The position numbers were made by a program, and so were the translations under genes. Below are positions 7,521 to 18,500 of a stretch of DNA of 19,673 nucleotides, piece by piece. The notes under the pieces are model-generated. The model had not been told where the DNA came from. It made no database searches and saw only the letters and a list, made by a program, of their open reading frames with translations. This DNA is from Tubulinosema ratisbonensis (Eukaryota > Microsporidia > Tubulinosematidae). The DNA lies in assembly GCA_004000155.1 (NCBI GenBank), contig RCSS01000488.1, positions 633-20,305 on the forward strand, in the 5' to 3' direction. Every line of letters begins with the position of its first letter. The stretch's first letter is position 1.

Positions 7521-9699
7521 TGAGTTATAATTATCATTATATTGTTATTTGTTTTTTTCATTTTTTATTAATATTTTTTATTTAATTAAATTTATAAAAA
7601 AATACTAACTCTCATTGTGGAGGAAATTGGACAAGTTATTTCTCTTTCATATTAATGTATATTTTAATGATTATGAGTTATTTATATTATTTATTTAATA
7701 GTTTATATAAAAAAATATATTTAATAAACACGTGTTGTATTTAAATTTATATGTTTTTGTTTAAGAATATGTAAATCTAACTTTACTAAACAGTAAAAAG
7801 TTGTATTTAAAGACAATTCATAAAAATATTACAGAAATATTTATAATTATATTGCCGATATAATGTACTCATTTTGAAATTAAATTATATACAATTTTTC
7901 AGGAAATCTACTTAAATTTTATTAATGTTTGATGGTTGTACACGCAAATAATTCAAGAGGTCATTACACAACAATAAAGTACGCATTTATTGTTTAGTAA
8001 AAAGATTATATTATCATTTTGAATAAAAGTATTACTGCTCATGTTTGTTAAATAATGTTTTAAAAAATTTAAATTTATATATTGCAAAAGATTTATTGTT
8101 TAAGATGCAATTTTTATCTTAATATAATCAAATTAATATACGTATTTTATTTTATATATCTATTTTTTCTCTAAAAATTATAATGTATGAGTAATATTAG
8201 TTATTTCAAAGCTGGTGTAATTTAATCTTGTTAAAATGTCAAAATATGATGCTAAATAACATTTGTAGTGGTGTTTCCGAGGGTTTTGACCTGAACAAAA
8301 TTTTTTTTTAATAATGGATTATATGTTTTGTTTTATAAAATTCCTGTTCGTTTAGACATGGAAATTATTATTCAAAAAAAAAATATATAAAAAATAAATT
8401 TGAAAATTAAGGTTTCGACTCATGTCTTAAAGATTATATTATAAAAATATAACAGTAATGAATCATTAAATCAAGAAATTATAATCATAATAGTCATTAT
8501 TATACGTAATATGAATAAAATTTTGTTTTTATGAAAAAATTATTAAAAATAAATAAATTAAATAGTTTAGATTTTTTTTATAAAAATTATGGTATAATTG
8601 AAGATTTTTTTCAATTAAAAATATAAAAAAATTCACAAAAACCGTAATTACGGCAAAAATAAATAAATTAGACTTCGCTAACAAAAATAAAATTTAATTG
8701 GGATTTAAATCATTTAAGAATAATATTTCTAGGATTGAAAGGTGAAAAGTAGTGCAGAAAAAAAATCAGGTAAAAATCAATTACCCATAAATATATTAAC
8801 GCAACTACGAAATTAAATTACTATATTATATTCTGAGGAATGAAAAAAAAAAATTTTGATATTCTTAAATTAATAATCAAAAGTTTTGGTATAGTTACTA
8901 AATTTTATTGAACTAAAGATTTGGTGAGAAACAAATATAAGAAATATTTGCTTTAATGTAGTCTAAAATAATCATAAATAACCTTAAAGAGAGATTCATT
9001 TTTCAGTAAATTATAATCTTTATTTAAAAAACTCATATGATAACAAATTAAAAAATACATTTTAAGAAGATTCAAAACTAATTTTTGAGAGTAAGTTTTA
9101 AAATCATTTAAAAATAAAAAAGACAAAAATACTTTAAACAATTTGATTAGTTCAAAAAATAATTAATTCTAAATGTGTAACAATAAAAAATCTGTATTGA
9201 AGATAAAATAAGTAAATTATTTTTCTTAAGTTGTAAAAAAATGAAAAATTTTTAATGTAAAACTTTTAAAATTATAGTATGAAAATAAAAATTATTGAAA
9301 TTTGTAATATATAAATATACTAAAATTTTAATATAAAAATGAAAATAATTATTTATATGTGGTGATTAAAAGCGATTATATAATTTCTATTAAAAAACAT
9401 TTTTATGAGTTTATATGTTGATTTTAATGTTTATATTGTTTATATTTAAAATTAATAAAAATTTGTAATATAAAAAAATAAATGATTTACTTTTAAATTA
9501 AATTTGTATTATTAACATAAAACATTTTGTATTTTCAAATAATTTTCATGCGAATTTTTAAAAATTATAGATATATTATCTATTATCTTATTTTTATGAA
9601 ATAAAAAATGAATCTTATTTTTATTTTTTATATTACTGATTCTTTTCAAATTTAAAATTTCTAGAAAATCTTTGGTTTGAATAATTTTTATTTAATTTA
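7521..9699. other. Very A+T-rich spacer, no supported gene
   Basis: About 2.2 kb in which only short open runs occur, including a 62-codon minus-strand run at 8953-9141 that starts at TTG and has the F/L/N/K/Y composition expected of random A+T-rich DNA. A 12-base perfect palindrome sits at 8642-8653. No RNA gene or transposon motif was recognised. Confidence 0.5.
8642..8653. repeat. 12-base perfect palindrome
   Basis: CCGTAATTACGG is its own reverse complement without a spacer, and its ends are G-C pairs in a region nearly devoid of G and C. It could be a protein-binding site or a relic of element ends. No second copy was noticed. Confidence 0.5.
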
Positions 9700-10360
9700 C
9701 AAATGGAAATTCGAAATATGATAATATTAATAATAAAAAGAAATTCGGAAATGTAAGAGTAAGATCTAAACTTACATGTAATATAAAAACAAAATTTAAC
9801 ATGTAAAAAATATTATAGAAACGCTTAATCTAGATTTTTTTGCATGAGTAAAACTTGGCTGCCTTAATCCAAAAAAAATTTAATTATGCCAAAAGAGAAA
9901 AATTTTTAAAATGGATTTAGAATGCAAATCAAAAATGGTATGTTACTCATGATATCAAGCTTTATAGACCTTAAATTTAAAAATTAAATATAAAAAGGAA
10001 AAACAAAACTGCTTTTTGTTGTAACAATATTGTAGCAATAAGCATTTATATTCCGGTTTATAGATTTAGTGTAGAAATTAGCATTAAAACTGATTTTATA
10101 GACAAATATAAAAAAGAACAAATATTTGTGTAGATGATTTTAATGCAGATAAAAAAGCTAGTATAAATAAGAGGAAATTTATATAAAAATTTTTTGAACT
10201 TTTATTTATATAATCAAAAATAAAAGAATGAAGAAATCAAATTATATGTCTGCCACAATGGAGATTTACTATAGACTATGTCTTTATAAAAAGTAAAGTG
10301 ACAGTGAATAAAATATCAGAATATTGTATGATCAGTATCGACTTGTTATTAATATGCTAA
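9700..10360 (+). pseudogene. APE-type endonuclease domain remnant of LINE copy A
   Basis: Visible blocks are MSKTWLP at 9844-9864 (matching the ETWL box of LINE endonucleases), IVAISIYIPV at about 10032-10061 (the central strand ending in Y-x-P), VDDFNAD at 10130-10150 (the GDFN metal/phosphate-binding box with the glycine replaced), TIDYVFIKSKV at about 10268-10300, and YDQYRLVIN at 10327-10353 (the SDHRLV catalytic histidine box with histidine lost). The order and spacing are right for the family. A possible first strand block lies near 9700. The replaced glycine and histidine, plus the frame changes, mean it is inactive. Confidence 0.75.
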
Positions 10361-11099
10361 TCTAATGTAATCAGTTTTAAAAAATAATTTTTTTAAACTG
10401 AAACGCTTAAATCTAAAAATAAAAGAGAAAAATACATAGAAAAGTCTAAAATTAATTTATATAAATATTTAGTATTTTAAAATTAAAAATTAATTATTTA
10501 GATAGCAACGAAATTTACAAGAATAAAATTAGTTTATTTTAAATTCTTATAACTTGACATCTGGTCACATAAAAAACATCAATAAAAACTCTAAAAATAG
10601 AAAAAATTATTATAAGAAGGAAGATATCTATTAAAGTAAAAATTGAAATATAATATTAAACAAAGTTTTATATAATAAAGATTAAGAAATTAAAAATGAA
10701 ATGACTAAAAAACATGACAGTAAAAATGTTCTTAATATGCTTAACATATTTGAAAATTTTTCTAAACTTAATTAATTGAATAAATATTTAAATTAACTTG
10801 TACAAAAAACAATTCTAATATTACTTTATGATGTAAAGTTTATAATAAAAGTATGCATTAACTAATTGTTTTTGTATCAATAGAAAAGTATGCATAGAAA
10901 AAGAAATTTCTATCTTTCTTGATAAATGAATCTATTAATGAAATAAAATTTTTAAAAATAATGTTACACATATAATCATGATATTTTTAAATTTTTGGTC
11001 TTCTGGAATCAAAAGTTATTTTGTACATGTTTAATAAATGTATTTAAAAGGGAGAAATTTTAGAAAATTGTAGAAAAACTGTTTACTTTTCATATTAGT

Positions 11100-11850
11100 T
11101 AAGGGAAAACCCAATTTCGTTCGGTATCATTAATCCATTTATATAAGAAGATTATTGAAAAAGGATTTTAAGAAGAATGAAAAGGAGATTTAAATTTTCT
11201 GAATTTTAGTATGGGTTTATAAAAGGTAAAATACAATGCATCAAAATTAAAAGTCGCTTTAAGAAATAAGAAAAAACAACCTAAGTAATTAAAATTTAAT
11301 TATATTTATAAACGTAAAAAAGCATTCGAAACAGAAATCGGAAAATTTTAAATTATAAAATGAAAAAAATATCCAATTTAAAAAAGTAAATAGGGGTTAT
11401 AAAATTACTATCCCGGAAAATTACACAAACGTACTTTATAAATTCAAAATTTGAAAAATATATTTGAATATGGGCTTTACTTAAGCTTCAATCCTCGGTC
11501 TTTTTTGTATAATTTAATTGAGAAAATTTTGAGCTTTTATTTAAAGTAAAAACAATCAAAACATTATAAATTAACTATTTTTATATGCAAATGATATATG
11601 TATTGTATCTAAAAAAAATTCAGCGTATATAGTCATAAAAATAGCTAAGGATTATGCTTAATTTTAAAATTCGGAATACAATGTAGAAAAATTTGCCTCT
11701 TTTTCAAATGATGATTTTGTTTTCACTTAAAGGAAAGCAAATATCTAGAGTTGAGGAATTCAAAAAATTGGGACTATATAAAACATACAGAGGATTTGAC
11801 ACAGAAAAATTATTAGAAATTAGCTTGAGAATCGTCTTTTAAAATGAAGG
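11100..11850 (+). pseudogene. Reverse transcriptase domain remnant of LINE copy A
   Basis: SLIHLYKKIIEK at 11127-11162 matches the PISL-x-YK-I-K block. EF-stop-YGFIKGK at about 11201-11230 matches EFQ-GF-KG, with the glutamine codon now a stop. FINVKK at 11305-11322 followed, one frame over, by AFE is motif A, with the first catalytic aspartate now asparagine. Positions about 11465-11525 give GLYLS then FLYNLIEKIL, the block around the QG-LSP-LF motif. LFLYANDICIVS at 11575-11610 is motif C, with the first of its two aspartates replaced. The last block, QISRVEEFKKLGLYK with RGFD, at 11738-11806 is the post-RT segment typical of LINEs. Confidence 0.82.
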
Positions 11851-14129
11851 CATTAAAAAAACAAAATTTATGAATAAAAACAATATATGATAAGATACTT
11901 TATAAACAAAAGTTTTTATTTCTTCGTTTCGAAAATGAATTAATATTTGCTTTTTTTAAGACTTTGATGAAAAATATTTAAATAAAAAATTTTTATTGTA
12001 AAATTGACACTAGTATTATCAAAAAATGAAAACAATTAAAAATACTTGAATTTACTGTGTTCTGTGAAGTTTTTAATTCCCTAACTCTAGGTTTTACACA
12101 AAAAGAATCACAATCTTTTCTTTATTCATTCTTCTTTTAAACATTATAGGTATTTTTTATTTGTTTATTTATTCTGTCATGGTTGAAATAATTATTAGAA
12201 ATCTTACGACAAACTGAATATTCTAATATAAAAATCATTAAGATAAATTATTAAAATATTTAAAAGTATTTTAAAAGACACTAATATTTTTTAAAAAACA
12301 AATTAATTAAGTCATAAAAAACAGATCCTATTCAATAATTTATATGAGTGTTTAAATAAACATGTGTGGATATTAAAAAGAAAAGAAAAAATCATTCTTA
12401 TAGAAAAATATTAAAACAGTTACCAAAGACTAAGAAAAAATTTAATAATTTTTAGATATAGAATTAATAGAATTTAATGAAAAAAGATAATAATGAGGGG
12501 TTTACTTAATATTAAAGGGAAATTATTTAGGTATTTAAAATTAATATAAATAATGAATCAAAGAATTTTATAGGAAGCAAAAATCTATATTTCAACGCTT
12601 CAGAAAAAATTTTTTTTTTCATAATTAACTGTTTTTTGCGTTTTAGGCGTAATAAAATAAAAAATAAAGTTTTTTATTTTGTTATATTAGTCTATATGTT
12701 TATTTTATCTCTAGTATTATAAAAAATTGTTTTTAACTTAGATTAATATAATTAAGATACTTATTTGCAAGTTTTTTAATTTTTATAAATAATTTGACTT
12801 TATAGTTTAAGCGTGTATACTCGATATAGATCAAGAATAAATTTATCATATAAATACTAGAATACCATTTAAATTATTTCTTAGATATTATTAATCAATT
12901 TCTTTAATTTTTTAGTCCGAGAATTTAATTAATACTGTAGGAAATATATAAAGATATTTTCTAGAAAAATTATCGTTTTAATAATTATTTACTAACCTCA
13001 AATAAATTCTAATTTTGTTTTAGAAGCATTAAACAACGAAAAATCTATAAAGTCTTTTATAATTTTATATTAGGAGTAAAAATAAAAATCTTATTTTATT
13101 ATATAAATGTATTTTTTCTAATAAGAAATTTATAGCAGATTGTGGTTCATTTTAGATTTTTAATATTTTTTTCAAAAAAAAAAGTGTATTTTTAGTTTAA
13201 TTTGAAAATTTTTTAAGTTTTTTTGTTTTTAAAATTTAACATCTAAAACTATAAATTAACTTAAAAATTAAGAAATATAGTGATATTTTGAAATACCGCT
13301 ATATTAATTACAATCATGATATTTTTTATTGTATTTTGAGTAATTTTGATGGGGAGGTTTGTGAACTCTAAATTTTTTTTTCTGAAAAGGGAATTAATAA
13401 AAGAAATATACTAAATACAAGATTTATTGGAAAACAAGTCATGGAAATTATTTGTCAGAAATGTAATTCAAATAAATAATTACTTGTTTATCTTAATTTG
13501 GAATTAGTTTTATGAAAAACTTCAACTCCTGTCACGTGAATTAATATGCGATGTAGAATGAAATAAATGTCAGAATTTTTTACGATAAAATTATAAAATT
13601 TTTGGTAAAAAATTAATAAACAAAAAAGAATGCTAAAGAATTATTAAAAGTCCTTTTTTTAGTATATGAAAATACAATTACCGAGTTTTTATATAAATAT
13701 ACATAAATGTTTTTGGGTATTTTTATAAATAATAAACAGTTAATTGTAATATAATATGGTAGTATAATGAAACAATAAATTTTTTTATATTTTATAATTT
13801 CATCAATAAAACATAAATTTTCCAATATATTTTTTTATTTTAAATTAATATTTTATCTTAATTTATTATTTAAGGAGGTATGTATTTTATTTTTATTTTT
13901 TATGTTTGATCCTAATTTATTATTTTAGGGGTATATAAATACTTTTTATTTAAATTTAATTTAAATATATTAATTTTGACAAGTATAAAAATATAAGTTT
14001 TTTTGATTTAGTTTATATCTTATGAAATATAAATACGTTTATTATATATATAAATAGTGGTTTAGAAAAGTATTTTAATATAATATGTTTTGATTTGATA
14101 TATTTAAAATAAAAAAAGTTACTTTAATA
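11851..14129. other. A+T-rich spacer between the two LINE remnants
   Basis: About 2.3 kb. The first part may be the unreadable 3' portion of LINE copy A. A coding-like patch of about 50 codons with one stop (about 13325-13472, plus strand) includes VMEIICQKCNSNK, a possible C-x2-C pair, but no family was recognised. A TTG-started minus-strand run (13613-13825) is chance-like. No RNA genes were seen. Confidence 0.45.
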
Positions 14130-14500
14130 AATATTATGGAATGTCCGTATTTTAAAATGATAGAAGAAAAAATCATAAAGATAGGATATTAAAATGTGAA
14201 CAAGATTTAAAAAAAGAAAGAACATGTTATAAGTTTACTACAAGCAAAAACTTTACTTTTTTTTGTTAAACTGAAACATAGCATAAGCCAGAGTAGACAT
14301 ATCAATGAAAAAACAAGCAATATAAAAAATGCAGCAATATAAAGAGCTAGAGCAAAAAAAGGTATGATTATTATGAGAAATTTTAATCAAAAAAAGCATA
14401 TGAAAACTTGGAAATAAACAGTAGAGATATTCTAGGGATATAAGTAGGAGAAGTTTCTTAGTTTTTAAAAACAAACGAATAACAATTTTGAAAATGAAGT
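14130..14500 (+). pseudogene. Endonuclease domain remnant of LINE copy B
   Basis: ILWNVRIL at 14131-14154 matches the first strand of APE-type endonucleases (W/N-N-V/I-R-G-L) at the N-terminus of LINE ORF2. GMIIMRNFNQKK at 14361-14396 matches the I-M-GDFN-K box, with glycine and aspartate replaced by R and N; both are single G-to-A changes if GGA and GAT were ancestral. The preceding residues QYKELEQKK sit one frame away. A 73-codon minus-strand run at 14253-14474 is only the shadow of this region. Confidence 0.65.
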
Positions 14501-15049
14501 TGTAATGTCAAAAAAAATACATCTTGAGAAGAAAAGGTAATGAACCTTGTAAAAAATTCTTTGATTTTATTTATATGTAGTTTAAAACCATTTAAATTTA
14601 TGCTTGAATAAAAATGTAAATAAAATATACAACATATTGATTGAAAATTTGTAATTTATTATGATTCTATTCTTATAAGAAAAGAAAGAATAAAATAATG
14701 AAATTAAAAGAAAATGAAATGAAATGATAAAAAGTTGCTTTAAAAATGAAATGCAATTAAGAATTTACTGAAATATAATTAAAACATAATGATATAGAAA
14801 ATGTAAATTAATTCTAAAAAGTAATTGAAGAAAAGTGCAATAGCAGAAAATGGAGGGATATCTTAAAATACAAAATTTAATCGGTTTAATGATAATGCTT
14901 TGTAAGAGAGATTAATAAAATTATATGAAAATCAAGAGTAAGCCATAATATTTCTAAAGAAGAAGAACTGATAAGTAAAATGTTTGAACACCAAAAGAAA
15001 TGTTATAATAAAAGAAAAATTTAATACAAAAAATAAATTAGATATAAAG

Positions 15050-15760
15050 AAATGGATGAACTCGAAATGGCTATAAAGATTAAAAGAAAGATTTCCTCGA
15101 AAATCATGGCATAGGAATCGATTTTATAAAAAATTGACTAAAAATGGTAAACAATGTTTATAGGTTTTATTTAATGAAACGCCTTAGTGATGAAATGCTA
15201 TCTGAGATGTGAAAAGAATATTAACATGCCAATTTTAATTATGATGATAAATACCGGACAATTTAGTTAATTTACACATTTAGAAAATGTAAATAAAATT
15301 ATTTTGAATAAGTAAGAAAAAATTTATGTTAAATAAATGCTCAATATTGATTTTAAAAAGAAATAATACATACATACAAAGCTTAAATCTGCAATTAAAT
15401 TATTTTTGTAATAAGCATGCGAAAATAGGTATGTAAGATTTTTAGACATAAAAAAGGCTTATGATAATGTGTATAAAATTTTATTTACATAAAAATGAAA
15501 AATAATTTGCTTTTTAAGCATTATATGAAATTATTGCAATTTTTTTTGAAGATAATGCAGTAAATATATTACATTAACAAAAAAGGCAAGATATTATGTT
15601 AAGAGTAAGATTAACATAGGGTGCTATTCCGAGTTCTTTTTGTTTAAGAATCTAATAGATGATCTAGTAAATGAAATGAAAAAAAAATCAGGCTTATTAA
15701 AAACAAATGGTTATTTTATGCAGAATTTTTTATTTAAATATATAACAATAAGAAATAGGA
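15050..15760 (+). pseudogene. Reverse transcriptase domain remnant of LINE copy B
   Basis: MDELEMAIKIKRKISSKIMA at 15052-15111 corresponds to the N-terminal RT helix and the K-x-P-G-DGI loop. NMPILI and, at 15252-15283, YRTI-stop-LIYTF match the NYRPISL block. FLDIKKAYDNVYKIL at 15439-15483 is a near-perfect motif A with its aspartate intact. GAIPSS at 15620-15637, preceded by a stop where the conserved glutamine belongs, matches RQG-PLS. NLIDDLVNEM at 15649-15678 follows one frame over. WLFYAEFFI at 15708-15734 is the motif C box with both catalytic aspartates altered. The order and spacing leave little doubt. Confidence 0.85.
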
Positions 15761-15900
15761 GGCAAAATAAAATTTTATGTAATCATAGTTCCATCAGTTA
15801 AAAATTAAGGAATAAAAAATATTTGTTCCATTGTTTTTTAGTTTGTGATTTATAACAAGAGTAAGAACTCCTCGATAAAATTGGAAATTTTAGTATTTGT

Positions 15901-16845
15901 TATATTTTACAAAATAAAATAACAAATTAAATAAATAATTTACTAAATAATTATTAATTAAAAAATATTAAAAAAAATCTAAAATAAAAAATAAATAAAA
16001 TTAGATAAATGCTAAAATAGAGTTTCAATTAAAATATACCCATAAAACATTTTCAGCTCAATCTTAAAGTATTTGGTTATTAAAACGATTGTTACAAACA
16101 ATAATGGTAACGAACAATCTTGATTTCTATGTTTTTTAAACACGATAAAATTATTCAGCTGAGTTTTAAATATATATTTCAATTTAAGTAAAAAATTTTT
16201 TTATTATGAATTAATTTTATTGACTCATTTATTAAATAATTTAATAAATTTTAGTTTTTAGTCTTTAAGAATAATTGATTAGAAATGCTGTATCATCTGT
16301 TTATATATATGTATAAAAATGTTTAAATCTTTTAGATGTTATTGTATGTAAATTGGCTGTCTTGTTTTTTTTTCAAAGTTTATTTTAAAAATTTTGTGAC
16401 TCTTTTTAATAAAGTCAGTATAATAGTATAGTTCTTTATTAACGAATTCAAAAGAAAAGTTTATTTATTGGTGAAGATGATGGTAGGTTTTTAAATCATT
16501 TAAATCAAAAACTTTGTATAAAGCAAGTTTTTATTCTAAATAAATTTTGTATTTGATTTTGGGTGTTTTTTTATTTTTTCCAGAAGGTTTCTCCGTAAAC
16601 GTAAATTTTCACAAAAAAAAACGTAAATTTGCACTACAAAAAAAATTTGAATAAAAACAAAAATTAATAACTTATTTAAAAAATAAATAAAATTCTTATT
16701 TAAAATCAATTAATTCTAATTTAATCATATAATATATGTGATATCAAATGAAAAAAATTTTTTAATCAAATTCAAATGAATATTCTCCCTAAAAATATTT
16801 TTAAATTATATTCTTTTACAATATATTTGTGATTTTCCTTGATAA
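15901..16845. other. Spacer between LINE copy B and the MULE fossil
   Basis: About 0.95 kb, A+T-rich. A 36-codon plus-strand patch at about 16444-16557 (KKSLFIGEDDGRFLNHLNQK) looks coding-like but is unidentified. An imperfect tandem duplication lies at 16599-16645. No gene is supported. Confidence 0.45.
16599..16645. repeat. Imperfect tandem duplication of a 22-25-base unit
   Basis: ACGTAAATTTTCAC followed by an A run (16599-16620) is repeated immediately as ACGTAAATTTGCACTAC followed by an A run (16621-16645). It lies between LINE copy B and the MULE remnant and may be a slippage product or an element border. Confidence 0.55.
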
Positions 16846-17640
16846 TTAACCTGCTTTTTCTATTATACCTTCTATTCTTTTTGCATTTTCATCAAAAACT
16901 ATCTTTTCTATTGATAAATATAAACTATATTTAGAATAAGAAAAGGCTGATTTAAATTCTGCATGTTATCTTTCTATGAATTTATTTGTTTGGAATTTAG
17001 GATGAATCACTTTTTCCTGATGCAAAAGTGAGTATAGAAATTAAAAATTCATATTATTATTTAATAAATTTTAAAAATAATCATAAACAAGCTAAGTGAC
17101 AAACAATAAAATCATTCTGAAAGTCTTAACATGACTCTAGCATTTGTAAAGACAATCAAAGGCTAGGCATTATTGTAGCTTTGTAGATTTTCTGTATCAA
17201 CATGAATTTTATGGTTTGTTTTAAGACAGAAATTTTGTAACTTCTTGTAAATTGTCAGTCCCAAATGAAATGTCCATCCAGATATTTTAGTAAGTTGAAT
17301 CTCTTTTCTTTAAGCTTTATTCAGAGAAAAGTGAAAATCTGATTGAATTATTATTGGTAATTAGATTTCGGTTTTTAACTTAAAATTTTAAATAGATCTT
17401 TATATGTTTTGGTTTTTTTAATTTCAAAATTGCAAATATTACTGGGTATACATGTCTATTTTTGACATAACTTATGGTAAATTGTTGAATGAATAAGTTG
17501 GTGACTATGAAAATTGTGTTTTCAACACACCGATGTAAATTATTTTTAATTTATTTAGCATATATCAAAATAGAAAACAATAAACTCATCACAAATCGTT
17601 AACTTAGATAATTATCGGTCTTATATTGATTTAATTATAA
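16846..17640 (-). mobile_element. Mutator-like (MULE) transposase fossil
   Basis: Three minus-strand segments in different frames read in the correct order for a MULE-type DDE transposase. Segment 17580-17380 contains FIVTNLFIQQFTI and KNRHVYPVIFAILKLKK, matching the D-TF-P-lF-QlyTI ... yPvvFaLl-K block after the first catalytic aspartate (here apparently N). Segment 17279-17061 begins GWTFHLGLTIYKKLQNFCLK, matching the family's GC-FHl-Q--yrkiq--GL block, and goes on to ENLQSYNNA and VFTNARVMLRLSE. Segment 17040-16846 contains TNKFIER-stop-HAEFKSAF, matching TNN-iE-WH--f with the catalytic glutamate, then SLYLSIEKIVFDENAKRIEG. A stop replaces the conserved tryptophan. Only the catalytic core is preserved; zinc-finger and terminal repeats were not found. 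The element is dead. Confidence 0.8.
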
Positions 17641-18500
17641 ATCTCAACATGTAAAAAATAAAAAACTAGATAGTCTTAAAGTTATAAATAAAAATAACCG
17701 TGTATTTTCTTACTTTATCTGAATCTCTCTTAATTAAAATAAAGTCTTAATATTACCTACTGTAAAAATTTTTTAACTAGTCCCCCCAAACAATTTTGAA
17801 GCAATGAACCTTAGGAATAAAATACTAAATCAACAATCACTTCATTTTGTACATTTTAATTTTTTAATTTTTAAAATGCGATCTGCGACATACTATGTGT
17901 CTATACAAAAACAAATATTTAAAATTTAGGTCGAAATTTAAGTTAGACGGACCATTTAATGAAAATTTTAATATCAAACATTAATAGTTAACAGTTTTGC
18001 AACTGGTTGTTGCTATTCTGTAAATATAAAATCTTAAATTAATAAATTGTTATTTTTCAAATTTTTTGTTATTGATGTCGAGCCTCATACATTCATACCT
18101 GTGTGAGGTATCTCTGTATTAGAGTTTATAGGCGAGAGGTGTCTTTGTTGTAAATTGTATTAAGTTTTTTTATTTGTTTATTTTTTTTAATTGTTTTTAA
18201 TAATCATTGTTTTTTCTAAATTGCGTATTTATACCTTTTATAAATCGCCTAATCATCTTTCAGGCTTCTTTATTTATTCTGATAGCTTAAAGAAACAACT
18301 AAACATTCTTAAAAAGGTCAAGAACTATAACATCACACAGCAATTTAACTCTACAGCAAAAATAACAAACAGAAGAAGACATAGTTAACGTATAAACTTC
18401 TTTATGTATATACTGCATCTTCCCTATGCATAAGGGTTGATTATTTTAATATTTTCTTAAAAGTTAAAACTCCTTTATCAATTAAAAAGCTTTATAGAGT
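17641..18500. other. Spacer upstream of the MULE fossil
   Basis: It contains six consecutive C at about 17783-17788, a strong hairpin at 18083-18108, and a 65-codon open run at 18191-18388 that begins at TTG and has no ATG. The run's composition (TQQFNSTAK-like ends, several R/H) is somewhat protein-like, but there is no start and no recognised family. It may hold the unreadable N-terminal part of the MULE. Confidence 0.4.
18083..18108. repeat. 9-bp stem hairpin with partial outer stem
   Basis: CCTCATACA (18083-18091) pairs with TGTGTGAGG (18100-18108), with one G-T pair, around an 8-base loop. GAG at 18080-18082 can further pair with CTC at 18112-18114 after a three-base bulge. It is the strongest G+C-containing stem I found in the window. 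It does not fit a tRNA. Its role is unknown. Confidence 0.55.

Larger units (their letters stand above)
9700..11850 (+). mobile_element. Decayed non-LTR retrotransposon (LINE), copy A
   Basis: Protein blocks in the order expected for an APE-type LINE are spread over about 2.1 kb of the plus strand: endonuclease remnants (9.7-10.36 kb), reverse transcriptase remnants (11.1-11.6 kb), and the post-RT segment (to 11.84 kb). The frame changes many times, stops are frequent, and the stretch 10.36-11.1 kb is too decayed to read. The limits are those of the last recognisable blocks; no poly(A) tail or target-site duplication was identified. Such elements copy themselves by target-primed reverse transcription; this copy cannot encode a functional protein. 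Its motif sequences differ clearly from copy B, so the two are probably separate families. Confidence 0.8.
14130..15900 (+). mobile_element. Decayed non-LTR retrotransposon (LINE), copy B
   Basis: This is a second APE-type LINE on the same strand, with endonuclease blocks at 14.13-14.5 kb and reverse transcriptase blocks at 15.05-15.73 kb, followed by weak post-RT similarity to about 15.9 kb. It is about 1.8 kb as preserved, shorter than a full element, so internal deletions or an unreadable centre are likely. Motif A (FLDIKKAYDNV) is much better kept than in copy A and clearly different in sequence. This suggests another family or a younger insertion. Frameshifts and stops make it dead. No target-site duplication or tail was identified. 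Confidence 0.82.

Noticed and set aside
8953..9141. 62-codon minus-strand run
   Set aside because: TTG start, F/L/N/K/Y-dominated composition and chance-level length.
12530..12720. Open run of about 60 codons without an early ATG
   Set aside because: F/I/N/K-rich, crosses a ten-T run, no start and no motif: chance-like.
13613..13825. 70-codon minus-strand run
   Set aside because: No ATG at its start, composition typical of random A+T-rich DNA, chance-level length.
14253..14474. 73-codon minus-strand run
   Set aside because: Antisense to the endonuclease remnant of LINE copy B.
18191..18388. 65-codon plus-strand run
   Set aside because: TTG start with no ATG anywhere in the frame, and no recognised family; mentioned only as a coding-like patch.
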